A DNA stretch of 64,000 bases from Scytonema millei VB511283 (GCF_000817735.3 NZ_JTJC03000005.1:341252-405251); one strand, 5' to 3'. Numbered from the stretch's first letter, positions 44,972 to 53,093 are shown. Notes: generated by a model not told the origin, from the letters alone. Numbers and translations are program-made.

Positions 44972-45340
44972 TCACGCTCGCTGTAGCAGATTGCGAATTA
45001 ACTGTAATAGGTTTTGAGCAATCAGTGGTTTGACTAACAAGCCGAGTGCGCCGCGAGCCAGACACGCCTGCTGCATCCCTGCTTGATGAGGCGCTGCGAT
45101 CGCGATGAAGGGAATGGCTTTCTCTTGCAACCGTTGGCATAAAGACCAAATTTGGCGATCGAATCCAGAAATATCTAACAACACTAACTCGATCTTATTG
45201 CTATTTTCTAACACGGACTCGATTTCCGCCTGACTTGCTGCGCTAAGAACTTGATATCCCTGTTTCCCTAAAAACTGAGCTAACAATTCTGAATTACGAC
45301 GGTTGCGATCTACACTCAGTATAATAGGCTTTTCATCGCT
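44972..45340 (-). CDS. Response regulator receiver-domain protein (stand-alone)
   Basis: About 122 residues, receiver domain only. It begins (V)SDEKPIILSVDRNRRNSELLAQFLG, has the phospho-acceptor LVLLDISGFDRQIW, FIAIAAPHQAGMQQA and the conserved Lys in LLVKPLIAQNLL. The acidic pair is reduced to one Asp (SVDRNRR), and the usual Thr/Ser is Ala (AIAAP), so phosphorylation may be altered. The GTG at 45340 overlaps the KaiC-like gene by 8 bases and gives a normal domain start; an in-frame GTG 45 bases upstream is an alternative. It lies between the KaiC-like and kinase genes and is translationally coupled to the former. Confidence 0.85.
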   Translation of the reverse strand, partial: SDEKPIILSVDRNRRNSELLAQFLGKQGYQVLSAASQAEIESVLENSNKIELVLLDISGFDRQIWSLCQRLQEKAIPFIAIAAPHQAGMQQACLARGALGLLVKPLIAQNLLQLIRNLLQRA

Positions 45341-46784
45341 CACGGTTTTTATCGATCCAATCGGGAGTACCGCTAAGGATGCCACGTAAATGAGTTAAAG
45401 GTTGCCCAACCTTAATCCCATAACGAGTGATTTCTAGCTCTCGCAGCGTTTTTTCAAAACTAGACAACCGTTTCTTCAGTACGCCAATTGCCTTGCGGAT
45501 CTCGCCTTGGATCTCCAAATAACGCAGAAAAATAATATTATCTGCCATGTAGCTGATGCCTATTTCCGTTGCCCGGAAGTTGCCCGTAATGCTTTCGGTT
45601 TCATTCACTAAAATCACCGTCACCCCCATATTCTGCAAATACTTACAAAGGGCGTGCAAGTGAGTCACTAAATCCTCATCCCGACCGCGCAGGGAAATTC
45701 GATAACCAGAAACGCTATCAATCATCACAATCCGAGCCTTTTGCTGCTCTACTTCCTGCTGCACCATATTGGCAAACTCATCGGGACTGTGGAGGAGTGG
45801 TTCGACCGGGATGACAGAAAGTGTTTGTCGCTGCATCATGGCATAAACTGGAATATTGATGGCTTCGCAACGATGCAGCATGACATCAATTGGTTCCTCG
45901 AACATATAAACAACCGATCGTTCTCCCCGTCCTGCGGCTTCTTTCATAAATTGGAGTCCGATTGTCGTCTTTCCTACTCCAGTAGGTCCCGTCAACAACG
46001 TTACCGTTCCCCGCTCTATCCCACCACACATTAGTTCGTCTAAGTCTGGTACTCCCGAAGGAATCATCTCTAACTCAAATTCTCGCTTATGGACTTCAGG
46101 CTGGAGGCGCGGAAAAACTTCCATACCTCTGTCAGTCAAGCGCATGAAATGTAAACCAGGTCGAAAGTCAGAACCGCGAAACTTAGTGACGCTAATGTTA
46201 CGTCCTTCCAAGCTTTGGTGAAGATGGACTACCCCATCGCTCATAAACTGCAAATCGTCATCTGGTGCGGAGCCGCCATCTTCAGAGGAAAATAGTACTG
46301 TTGCGCCTTTCTCTAATAAAAACCGCAAAAACGACAACACTTGTTTGCGGAACTGAAATGTATCGCTAGATAAATAGCGAAATTGAGTCATTGCATCTAA
46401 AAACACCCGCTGCGGTTGCAGCGATCGCACCTGCTCTACAATTTGTTGCGTCATCGGTTCTCGTTCGACTTCCGCCGCCGAGAAAATATCGTAAGTCTGG
46501 ACTTGGCTAAAAAAGTCTGATGTTGGGCTGAGGTCGAGGAAGGTAATTCCTTGGGTATCAAAACCTATACGCTCGGCATTTGTGCGAATTTGCTCTGCGG
46601 GTTCCCCTAAAGTTATATATAGCGGCTTTTCACCGCTAGCAACGCCTTCAACCAAAAAACTGAGTCCAAGTGTTGTCTTGCCCGCGCCCGATCCTCCTCG
46701 CACCAGATAAGCTCGAACTGGAATTAATCCACCATGCAGCACTTCGTCTAATCCCGAAATGCCTGTGGACATGCGTTCACTCAT
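45333..46784 (-). CDS. KaiC-like double-RecA-domain ATPase
   Basis: A 483-residue paralogue of the clock ATPase KaiC with two RecA-type domains. The first P-loop is GGSGAGKTT (30-38) and the second GPTGVGKTT (266-274). In the second domain the catalytic Glu pair is intact (MFEEPIDV), while in the first the corresponding site reads TLGEP, so one of the two Glu residues is replaced by Gly. The KaiC phosphorylation segment aligns as ATEIGISYMADNII: Thr406 and Ser411 are kept, and the second phospho-site Thr is Tyr412. No kaiA or kaiB gene is nearby. It heads an operon with a receiver protein and a histidine kinase, so it is more likely a signalling ATPase than the core oscillator. Confidence 0.9.
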   Translation of the reverse strand: MSERMSTGISGLDEVLHGGLIPVRAYLVRGGSGAGKTTLGLSFLVEGVASGEKPLYITLGEPAEQIRTNAERIGFDTQGITFLDLSPTSDFFSQVQTYDIFSAAEVEREPMTQQIVEQVRSLQPQRVFLDAMTQFRYLSSDTFQFRKQVLSFLRFLLEKGATVLFSSEDGGSAPDDDLQFMSDGVVHLHQSLEGRNISVTKFRGSDFRPGLHFMRLTDRGMEVFPRLQPEVHKREFELEMIPSGVPDLDELMCGGIERGTVTLLTGPTGVGKTTIGLQFMKEAAGRGERSVVYMFEEPIDVMLHRCEAINIPVYAMMQRQTLSVIPVEPLLHSPDEFANMVQQEVEQQKARIVMIDSVSGYRISLRGRDEDLVTHLHALCKYLQNMGVTVILVNETESITGNFRATEIGISYMADNIIFLRYLEIQGEIRKAIGVLKKRLSSFEKTLRELEITRYGIKVGQPLTHLRGILSGTPDWIDKNRER

Positions 46785-47039
46785 CGCTCAAGTCCTTCAA
46801 ATCAGTACCAATCATGTTCTGCATTTTTTAAATTTGATTTTCCAGGTTACGATCTTAATCCGTTTTTTGAGAGTTTGAACTTTATAATTAATTACCAACA
46901 ATAAAATCTTGGATTTCAATTGTATTGTCAATCTTGCTTGAGATGGAGATTTGTGACTATTGCACGAAATACTTTAAGATAAAGAAGAAAAATAGTAACC
47001 AAATTTCATCATTTACTGAAGAAGAAGATAGGAGCGTAG

Positions 47040-47056
47040 GGTGGGCATTGCCCACC
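47040..47056. repeat. Family A hairpin GGTGGGCATTGCCCACC
   Basis: Exact copy of the 17-base dispersed palindrome, preceded by GTAG as in the other copies. Confidence 0.95.
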
Positions 47057-47284
47057 GGATAATGAAACTATCTTTGATTTAAGAGGATTTAATCTTTTTG
47101 GCGATCGAACAATATGTAAGTTAACGATTGACTTAATTAATTGTTTGCAAGACTTGGAGCAAAATTATATTTATTGTTTGATTTCAAGTCCTAGAATAGT
47201 TTTTTGAATCTTATCTTTGTTGATTGTTGTTTGAAAACAATTATCGCTCTGAGTTCTATAGCGAACCTAATTGATTTGCAAACA

Positions 47285-47328
47285 TTTCCCTTGTAGAGAC
47301 GTTACATGTAACGCCTCTACAAGGGAAA
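47285..47328. repeat. Family C palindrome with extended 22-bp arms
   Basis: The same GTTACATGTAAC-centred palindrome as at 8938 and 26393, but with the arms extended by TTTCCCTT / AAGGGAAA to about 44 bases in all. One mismatch (C for T) is present in the right arm. Confidence 0.9.
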
Positions 47329-47543
47329 CCGATTTCACAATTCATCATATGTTGCTATTTATGAATTTGAGTTAATGGTGGGCAATACCTACCCTATGAT
47401 AAAATTGTTTCCCTGTCTCTATCTGTTAGAGAGATTTAGCTTGCCTGCCCAAATTTAATTTTAAGTCACTGTAGCGCAGGCTGCTACGCGCTCCAGTCAT
47501 TATGGCGCAAATTGTAGTGCGCGTCAGGCTGCAAAATTGTATA

Positions 47544-47560
47544 AGAATGGTTATCATTCT
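47544..47560 (+). promoter_or_regulatory. Zur/Fur-type box (AGAATG-GTTAT-CATTCT)
   Basis: A perfect 6-bp inverted repeat with 5-base AT-rich centre. It contains GGTTATCATTCT, resembling the AATGATAACCATT core of cyanobacterial FUR-family sites. It ends 28 bases upstream of the COG0523 GTPase start, the position expected for repression. COG0523 genes are classical Zur targets, so zinc control is the favoured reading, but Fur cannot be excluded. Confidence 0.6.
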
Positions 47561-47588
47561 AAATTATGTAAGGTAAACAAATTGAGCT

Positions 47589-48560
47589 ATGGTAACTACA
47601 GCAGCAGATAACGTAGTCCCCGTTACCGTACTGACGGGCTATCTCGGATCGGGTAAGACAACCCTACTCAATCGCATTCTGACCTACGAACACGGTAAGA
47701 AAGTAGCTGTAATTGTCAATGAGTTTGGGGAAGTCGGAATCGATAACCAATTGGTGATTGATGCAGACGAAGAAATCTTTGAGATGAACAATGGTTGCAT
47801 CTGCTGTACCGTGCGCGGTGACTTAATTCGGATTATTGGTAATTTAATGCGGCGGCGCGATAAATTTGACCATTTGGTAATTGAAACCACCGGGTTAGCC
47901 GATCCTGCGCCCGTGATTCAGACATTTTTTGTTGATGAAGATATGCAAACCCAGCTATCTTTAGATGCAGTCGTGACAGTGGTAGATGCCAAGCACATTT
48001 GGCAGCATTGGGAAGCAGATGAAGCCCAAGAACAGATTGCTTTTGCCGACGTGATATTGCTCAATAAGATCGATCTAGTCTCAGAAACAGAGTTAGCAGA
48101 ATTGGAACGGCGAATTCGCGGCATGAACGCGATCGCCAAAATCTACCACACCCGTAACTCAGAATTGGGTATGGATGCACTCTTAGGCGTGCAAGCCTTC
48201 GATCTCAAACGCGCCCTAGAGATCGATCCAAACTTTTTGGGTGAAGATGCCCACGAACACGATGAAACTGTAGGTTCCATTGCCATTGTCGAACCAGGGA
48301 CTCTCGATATGCAAAAGTTGAACGATTGGCTATCCTACTTGTTACAAACGCAGGGACCTGATATCTTCCGCATGAAAGGAATTCTCAATATTGCGGGAGA
48401 CGACCACCGCTACGTATTTCAAGGGGTACATATGCTATTTGACGGAACGCGCGATCGCCCCTGGAAATCTGACGACGAAAGAAAAAACGAATTAGTATTT
48501 ATTGGTCGCAATTTAGATGCAGACAAGCTGAAAGAAGATTTTCGGGCTTGTTTGATTTAA
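47589..48560 (+). CDS. COG0523 (CobW/P47K family) metal-chaperone GTPase
   Basis: A 323-residue G3E GTPase thought to deliver a metal, often zinc, to client enzymes. It has Walker A GYLGSGKTTLLNRIL, the switch/metal motif NGCICCTVRGDL (the CxCC site), the Walker B-like VIETTGLADP, and NKID as the base-specificity motif. The C-terminal CobW_C domain contains RMKGILNIAGDDHRYVFQGVHMLFDG. A short acidic, His-containing segment (GEDAHEHDE) could bind metal. Together with the FUR-family box immediately upstream, this points to a role under zinc limitation. A WD40 gene follows after 92 bases. Confidence 0.92.
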   Translation: MVTTAADNVVPVTVLTGYLGSGKTTLLNRILTYEHGKKVAVIVNEFGEVGIDNQLVIDADEEIFEMNNGCICCTVRGDLIRIIGNLMRRRDKFDHLVIETTGLADPAPVIQTFFVDEDMQTQLSLDAVVTVVDAKHIWQHWEADEAQEQIAFADVILLNKIDLVSETELAELERRIRGMNAIAKIYHTRNSELGMDALLGVQAFDLKRALEIDPNFLGEDAHEHDETVGSIAIVEPGTLDMQKLNDWLSYLLQTQGPDIFRMKGILNIAGDDHRYVFQGVHMLFDGTRDRPWKSDDERKNELVFIGRNLDADKLKEDFRACLI

Positions 48561-48652
48561 GGGAGTCGGGGAAGGGGGACAAGGGAGAATAATTATCGTC
48601 AACTGTCAACTGTCAACTAACAACTACCAGCTATCAATTACCAATTTCCTAA

Positions 48653-49723
48653 ATGATGAAATTCCCCACAACTAGCAACCAATTACTCGAACTCCAGACA
48701 CGTACAACTCTGGAGGATTACGTCACCGCGATCGCTTGGTCGAGTGACGGTCAAATCGTTGCTAGCGATGCGGCGGGAGGGGTGACACTGTGGGATGGGG
48801 AAACACTGGTTCCTCTACAGACAAATAGCGGTACGTCAGTGGATTGTCTCGCCTTCTCTCACGACGGGCAATTTTTAGCTACAGGAGGACAGGATGGACG
48901 AGTCAGAATTCGGCGCTGGCGCGATCGCCAATTAATTGCCACTTTGGAAAATGCTCCTGCTTGGGTAGATAAGTTGGCTTGGAATCCCAAAAATAACCAA
49001 CTAGCCTTTAGCTTGGGGCGTTACGTCCAAGTGTGGGATGCAAATACAGAGGAGATTGTTGTCACCCTACATTTTGAGAATTCTTCTGTATTAGGAATAG
49101 ACTGGCATCCAGATGGACAGAATTTGGCGATCGCGGGATATCAGGGGGCAAAGGTTTGGGATGCAACAGATTGGGATGACGATCCGTATATTATCGATAT
49201 ACCATCGGCAAGTCTGGCGATCGCTTGGTCACCTGATGGCAAATACATTGCGTCTGGTAACATGGATCGGACGATTACAGTTTTAGAATGGGGCAATCCC
49301 CATCCTTGGGTAATGCGGGGCTTTCCTGGTAAGATTCGTCATCTAGCTTGGTCAAGTATTAAGTTGCAACAAGACGCACCATTACTAGCTTCTGCCAGCG
49401 TTGAAGGGATTGTGGTATGGGAAAAATTAGAGGATGAAAATTTAGGCTGGGATAGTAGATTGTTGCAACGACATACAGATGTCGTACAGGCGATCGCCTT
49501 TCAACCTGGTAGTCTGCTTCTCGCTTCGGCGGCGGCTGATGGTTGGCTGTGTTTGTGGCAAAAAGCTAAACGTGTCGCCCAGATAATCGACGATGCAACT
49601 GATGGGTTATCTTGTCTAGCGTGGCATCCCCAAGGGCAAAAATTAGCAGCAGGGAGTCAAACAGGGGAATTGTTGTTGTGGTCAAAAGCTTCGCGAGGAA
49701 CTGGATTCAGTCGCGGTAAATAG
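48653..49723 (+). CDS. WD40-repeat protein
   Basis: A 356-residue protein made almost entirely of WD40 blades, about seven in all, forming one beta-propeller. Typical blade ends are visible: TAIAWSSDGQIVASDAAGGVTLWDG, CLAFSHDGQFLATGGQDGRVRIRRW, LAIAWSPDGKYIASGNMDRTITVLEW and AIAFQPGSLLLASAAADGWLCLWQ. No catalytic domain is attached. Its position after the COG0523 GTPase suggests co-transcription and perhaps a scaffold role in the same process; this is inference. The last 67 bases overlap the convergent DUF1802 gene. Confidence 0.9.
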   Translation: MMKFPTTSNQLLELQTRTTLEDYVTAIAWSSDGQIVASDAAGGVTLWDGETLVPLQTNSGTSVDCLAFSHDGQFLATGGQDGRVRIRRWRDRQLIATLENAPAWVDKLAWNPKNNQLAFSLGRYVQVWDANTEEIVVTLHFENSSVLGIDWHPDGQNLAIAGYQGAKVWDATDWDDDPYIIDIPSASLAIAWSPDGKYIASGNMDRTITVLEWGNPHPWVMRGFPGKIRHLAWSSIKLQQDAPLLASASVEGIVVWEKLEDENLGWDSRLLQRHTDVVQAIAFQPGSLLLASAAADGWLCLWQKAKRVAQIIDDATDGLSCLAWHPQGQKLAAGSQTGELLLWSKASRGTGFSRGK

Positions 49724-50286
49724 TCGATCTCATTCCGAATTTCTGAAACTTTTTGCTCGTAGGTGACATCATCTAAAACTGGTGTAGCAGCCTCAAGATC
49801 GATCGCTTCATTTAAATCGATCCACGATCTGCAACCGCCATATTCTGTACGATAGGAAATTTGATGTACTTGTGGTAACTTATAAGCCCGCAAAAGTAAG
49901 ACATACACGGGTTGACGGGGTTTCCATTTGAGGCGATCGCGAATAAATTTTTCGTTCCAAACATGAAACGGTAGCAAAGCATTCACAATTGTCTCGTCTA
50001 ACACTGGCACAATATCAGTAATCTTTGCCCAACCACCTATCCGAATTGTCTCAGGATGCCAACCAGATGCTACCGGGGTCACTTGCGCAGCATACTCAGG
50101 CTTGAGTAATTCGGGCTGTTGGTGTTCGTAAGTGGGGTAAAGTAGAACCTCGTCGCGATCGACTTGAAACCGTCCGCCACTTTCACGGATACCACCTTTA
50201 CGCAATAGCAAGATTGTTTCGCCCCGTTCGATCGCCTTAACAGCAACCGCCCATTCCTTGAGTGCATGGATTGTGGTTAGTAACAT
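49657..50286 (-). CDS. DUF1802 family protein
   Basis: A 209-residue cytoplasmic protein of unknown function, belonging to the DUF1802 family. Recognised from the N-terminal ALKEWAVAVKAIERGETILLLRKGGIRE, then the conserved LLYPTYEHQQPELLKP and the C-terminal PVYVLLLRAYKLPQVHQISYRTEYGGCRSWIDL. No catalytic residues are known. It is convergent with the WD40 gene, and the two share 67 bases of coding sequence on opposite strands, an unusually long convergent overlap. The last residues (NPVPREAFDHNNNSPV) lie in the overlap and are less likely to be conserved. Confidence 0.88.
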   Translation of the reverse strand: MLLTTIHALKEWAVAVKAIERGETILLLRKGGIRESGGRFQVDRDEVLLYPTYEHQQPELLKPEYAAQVTPVASGWHPETIRIGGWAKITDIVPVLDETIVNALLPFHVWNEKFIRDRLKWKPRQPVYVLLLRAYKLPQVHQISYRTEYGGCRSWIDLNEAIDLEAATPVLDDVTYEQKVSEIRNEIDYLPRLNPVPREAFDHNNNSPV

Positions 50287-50774
50287 CGGTAAATCTCTAT
50301 AATTTCCCCTCTCTAATAATTACCACTTCTAATGTGTCGCTGCCATCGATTCAAACAATAATTTGCTAAACAATAGTTCGACTAGGTTAAGTGACGATAA
50401 GTTCCTGAAAAAATGGTCTAATTAAGTATTCTCATGACTTGCGATCGCATTCAATAATGCGGTCTTTTTTTTGTTGTACAACAGCATAGTACTTCTCTCA
50501 ATCTCCATCCCAGTAATGGTTTGACCAAGGCAAGTGGCGATCGATAGTACAACTAAATAAAACTACTATATAACTTTGAAGTAATTTTTAAAACAATTGG
50601 CAACTAAATCAAACACAGCAACGTTTTTCGATGATTTTCTTACTTAAGTATTTAAGCAAATTGGCTGATTTGAAATCATAATTATCGTCGTCAGCACTGA
50701 AATTTCTTTGTTAGTATTGCCAAGACAGTTACAAAGTTATTGACTGTAACACCACAGCAAGTGAGGAAATAAAA
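50287..50774. other. Intergenic region before the PGSSTT repeat protein gene
   Basis: 488 AT-rich bases. The only structured piece is a terminator-like hairpin at 50446-50472. No open frame or riboswitch is recognised. The promoter of the repeat-protein gene is probably in the last 200 bases. Confidence 0.5.
50446..50472 (+). terminator. Terminator-like hairpin facing right, without an obvious gene in front
   Basis: CGCATT (50446-50451) pairs with AATGCG (50456-50461) over a 4-base loop and is followed by GTC and eight T residues. The T-run is on the + strand, but the genes on the left (WD40, DUF1802) end or start elsewhere. It may end a small RNA or attenuate the repeat-protein transcript. 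Confidence 0.6.
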
Positions 50775-51371
50775 ATGAGCGGAAATATAACTAAGAAAAG
50801 CTTGAATACAAAACTTTTTAGCTTACTTGGAATTGCTGGTGCTAGCGCTTTACTCGGTTTACCAGCGTTTGCTCTACCTAATTCCTCTGATGGAAATACC
50901 AGACAGTTTTTAGCTCAGTCTACTTCTAGCCCTAGTAGTGGCAGTGGTTCTTCTACTGGTACAGAAATGTCACCAGGTAGTAGCACCACTCCAGGCAGCA
51001 GCACCACTCCAGGCAGCAGCACCACTCCAGGCAGCAGCACCACTCCCGGTAGCAGCACCACTCCCGGTACTACCACTTACCCAGGCAGCACCACTCCAGG
51101 CAGCACCACTCCCGGTAGCAGCACCACTCCAGGCAGCAGTACCACTCCAGGTACTACCACTTATCCTGGTACTGGTTCTGATTCCAATGGCACTACCACC
51201 CCTTCTAACTCTGGTAGCGATACGATGACTCCAGGAAGCAGCACCACTCCAGGTAGCGGTAGCATGACTAGCCCTGATAGTTCTAGTGATTCGGAGATGA
51301 CTCCTAGCAGCAAGCCCAGTGGCTCTAAGAAAACTCCATCTCAAAGTGGTTCTCAGACAACCCCTCGATAA
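50775..51371 (+). CDS. Exported low-complexity Pro/Gly/Ser/Thr-repeat protein
   Basis: A 198-residue protein with a signal peptide (hydrophobic core LFSLLGIAGASALLGLPAFA, cleavage near residue 33) and a mature part that is nearly all Ser, Thr, Gly and Pro. Residues about 65-125 are tandem copies of PGSSTT, interrupted twice by PGTTTYPGS/T. The underlying DNA is an 18-base repeat, GGCAGCAGCACCACTCCA, about five perfect copies at 50995-51070. No folded domain is present. It may be a cell-surface or sheath-associated spacer protein. The opposite strand is also open for 125 codons, but that is a mirror of the repeat. Confidence 0.8.
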   Translation: MSGNITKKSLNTKLFSLLGIAGASALLGLPAFALPNSSDGNTRQFLAQSTSSPSSGSGSSTGTEMSPGSSTTPGSSTTPGSSTTPGSSTTPGSSTTPGTTTYPGSTTPGSTTPGSSTTPGSSTTPGTTTYPGTGSDSNGTTTPSNSGSDTMTPGSSTTPGSGSMTSPDSSSDSEMTPSSKPSGSKKTPSQSGSQTTPR

Positions 51372-51435
51372 AACACTAGCGGTTAGCAGTTAGTCAATAA
51401 GTATTTAATTCCGAATTCCGAATTCCGAATTCTAC

Positions 51436-51966
51436 CTAACCGCTAGCGCCATTTGCCAAAATTCTCTGGGCGCGGCGTGCTTCTGCATCCGTGCCTTCTA
51501 CGATGACTAAATACTCTTGTGGGAAAGAGCGATCGCTGTCTGCATTTATACTTACTGTCAGTCTGTCAGCGCAGTTTAAGGTTGAGATCGCACCACCACA
51601 AGCCAATCCAATTCCCGTACCGAATAAAGTCGCAGCTAAAGTTGTTCCTACCGTGCCAACAGCTAACGCTGGAGCAACTCCTGGGACCAGTAAAATACCA
51701 ATACTTGCTAAACAACCACCAATCGCGCCGACTGTGCTACCGACAATCATGGCACAGGGCGATTTTCCTGTTTGTTCTGTTGCGAATGCGCCAGCTTGAG
51801 TTCTCTCAATTGCCGCTCTTAAATCTGCCAATAATTCGGCATCTTTACTGGCTACAGAAATATGACTAATAGGAAAACCCGCACAATATAGTTTGGCAAA
51901 TGCTTGTTCTGCTTCCTGACGAGTTGTAAATGTACCAACGGTGCATCTATGTTTTACTAAAACCAT
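51436..51966 (-). CDS. Glycine-zipper stress-protein-like membrane protein
   Basis: A 176-residue protein. The N-terminal 60 residues (GTFTTRQEAEQAFAKLYCAGFPISHISVASKD) resemble the general-stress-protein 17M/YflT domain. The middle (about 75-135) is a hydrophobic glycine-rich double helix (GSTVGAIGGCLASIGILLVPG and GTVGTTLAATLFGTGIGLACGGAI) of glycine-zipper type. The C-terminus has a second ferredoxin-like strand (YLVIVEGTDAEARRAQRILA). The ATG at 51966 follows a strong GAGGAGG ribosome site. Such proteins are common in cyanobacteria and often stress-induced, but their role is unknown. A 137-base inverted-repeat element lies just upstream. Confidence 0.8.
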   Translation of the reverse strand: MVLVKHRCTVGTFTTRQEAEQAFAKLYCAGFPISHISVASKDAELLADLRAAIERTQAGAFATEQTGKSPCAMIVGSTVGAIGGCLASIGILLVPGVAPALAVGTVGTTLAATLFGTGIGLACGGAISTLNCADRLTVSINADSDRSFPQEYLVIVEGTDAEARRAQRILANGASG

Positions 51967-51986
51967 CTGCTCCTCCTCTAAATCCG

Positions 51987-52123
51987 CTTTGTTCGATAGT
52001 TATTAACTGTTGTTTAGCCACCATCACTCAGTCATACAGGCAACATTACCAGTTGCACCTACTTAGAGTTAGGCTTATTTTTCGTTTTTATATCTTGCTA
52101 AAAACAACTTAGATCGAACAAAG
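51987..52123. mobile_element. Possible 137-bp MITE-like element with terminal inverted repeats
   Basis: The ends CTTTGTTCGAT (51987-51997) and ATCGAACAAAG (52113-52123) are perfect 11-bp inverted repeats. Similarity continues inward with gaps (GTTGTTTAGC against GTTGTTTTTAGC in reverse complement). The interior has no open frame. No target-site duplication is obvious, so it could equally be a long regulatory hairpin of the glycine-zipper gene. Confidence 0.4.
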
Positions 52124-52333
52124 TAGTCGAGAGAAGAATTGAAATATAATGATAAGCTTTATCGCTAATTTCTTTGAGATTTCAATCTTGAAGTTAAGAT
52201 ATATTAAGGTGTCCGAGCTACGATTGAAATTCAGTACAAATATTTAATTCCTCAAATTATTTCATGTATCAAAATTAAGGATAAAAATATTTCTTATGCA
52301 AAATGTCTGCGATCGCGTAGAAAGTCAAAAGTT

Positions 52334-52396
52334 GTAGGGGCGTGTTCACTGAAAATATTTGCCCTATTCAAAATTGTTTGATAAACCCGCCCGTAC
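52334..52396. repeat. Family B hairpin element
   Basis: GTAGGGGCGTGTTCA ... TAAACCCGCCCGTAC, a slightly degraded copy of the element found at 33661 and 42121. Confidence 0.85.
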
Positions 52397-52413
52397 AGAA
52401 GTCAAAACTGACC

Positions 52414-52449
52414 GCTCCTCACTCCTCACTCCTCACTCCTCACTCCTCA
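52414..52449. repeat. Tandem heptamer array (CACTCCT, five copies)
   Basis: Five direct copies of CACTCCT on the + strand. The same unit recurs at 36838, 57061 and 57885, and as its complement in the AGGAGTG arrays near 36716 and 56780. Confidence 0.95.
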
Positions 52450-52576
52450 ATGACCATAAAAAAACTCCATTTATCACGGAGGACTTTGCCCTGAATAAAT
52501 AGGAGTTGATGTATGTAGTTAAAGTTTGTAGTTAAAAAGTTTTTACTTGATGTAAAGCAGACAGAGTAGATTCAAA

Positions 52577-52903
52577 TTATGCTTCTTCCTCCTTGCTTTC
52601 GCTACTACAACCAGGAGAAGCCTCATAGAGTGCGTCTAATTGGGCGCGGGCATCTTCAACATCAATGGACCGCATGACTAACAGCGGTTCTCCGATAGGG
52701 TTGCCAGCTGCGTCTAGTAATTCAGGGTGAGGTACGGAGCGATTTGAGATATAGGGAAGATTTCCTCTATTTTGCACGGGCGAGCGCGGTGCGGCAAACG
52801 TGCGATCGCGCTCGAAACTGAACATAATTAAGTTGCGAATTAGATTGCTTACAGCTATCAACGCTAGGATAGTAAAAGCAAGGATGTAAAGTAAGTGTAA
52901 CAT
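52577..52903 (-). CDS. DUF2973 family small membrane protein
   Basis: A 108-residue protein with one N-terminal membrane helix (MLHLLYILAFTILALIAVSNLIRNLI, given here by its ends at residues 1-26) and a hydrophilic C-terminal part containing HPELLDAAGNPIGEPLLVMRS and an acidic tail. This is the cyanobacterial DUF2973 pattern. It is commonly paired with a DUF2605 gene, which is found here 190 bases upstream on the same strand. The function of the pair is not established; conservation across cyanobacteria suggests a housekeeping or photosynthetic membrane role. Confidence 0.85.
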   Translation of the reverse strand: MLHLLYILAFTILALIAVSNLIRNLIMFSFERDRTFAAPRSPVQNRGNLPYISNRSVPHPELLDAAGNPIGEPLLVMRSIDVEDARAQLDALYEASPGCSSESKEEEA

Positions 52904-53093
52904 CGAGTTTTTTCTCCAAGCCAGCCAGTCTATACAGTTTTTTGCGAGTTTTTACGAACTTTTACCGCTTTGCTAAAGGCGTTGACCGTTATCTCTAGCA
53001 TCACAGAATTTGCTTCGATAGACAATCCGTCTACTCAGAATATTTCAGTCAAGCATGTATGTTACAAGAAACACTTTATTTAAATAAAATTCT

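Larger units (their letters stand above)
46785..47588. other. Long intergenic region between the KaiC-like operon and the COG0523 GTPase
   Basis: An 804-base gap and the largest gene-free stretch here. It contains a family A hairpin (47040-47056), a family C palindrome with extended arms (47285-47328), a degraded family A copy (about 47377-47393), a GCGCAGGCTGC-type direct repeat (47473-47533) and the Zur/Fur-like box (47544-47560). The remaining DNA is AT-rich, with no open frame of note on either strand. Both flanking promoters must lie here. Confidence 0.6.
51967..52576. other. Intergenic region rich in repeats
   Basis: A 610-base gap between the glycine-zipper gene and DUF2973. It contains an inverted-repeat element (51987-52123), a family B hairpin (52334-52396), a CACTCCT heptamer array (52414-52449) and CTCC-N9-GGAG (52465-52481). 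The rest is AT-rich with no gene. Confidence 0.6.

Noticed and set aside
50970..51344. 125-codon frame antisense to the PGSSTT repeat protein gene
   Set aside because: It is the reverse complement of an 18-base repeat, which keeps several frames open. It has no signal peptide, whereas the sense frame does.
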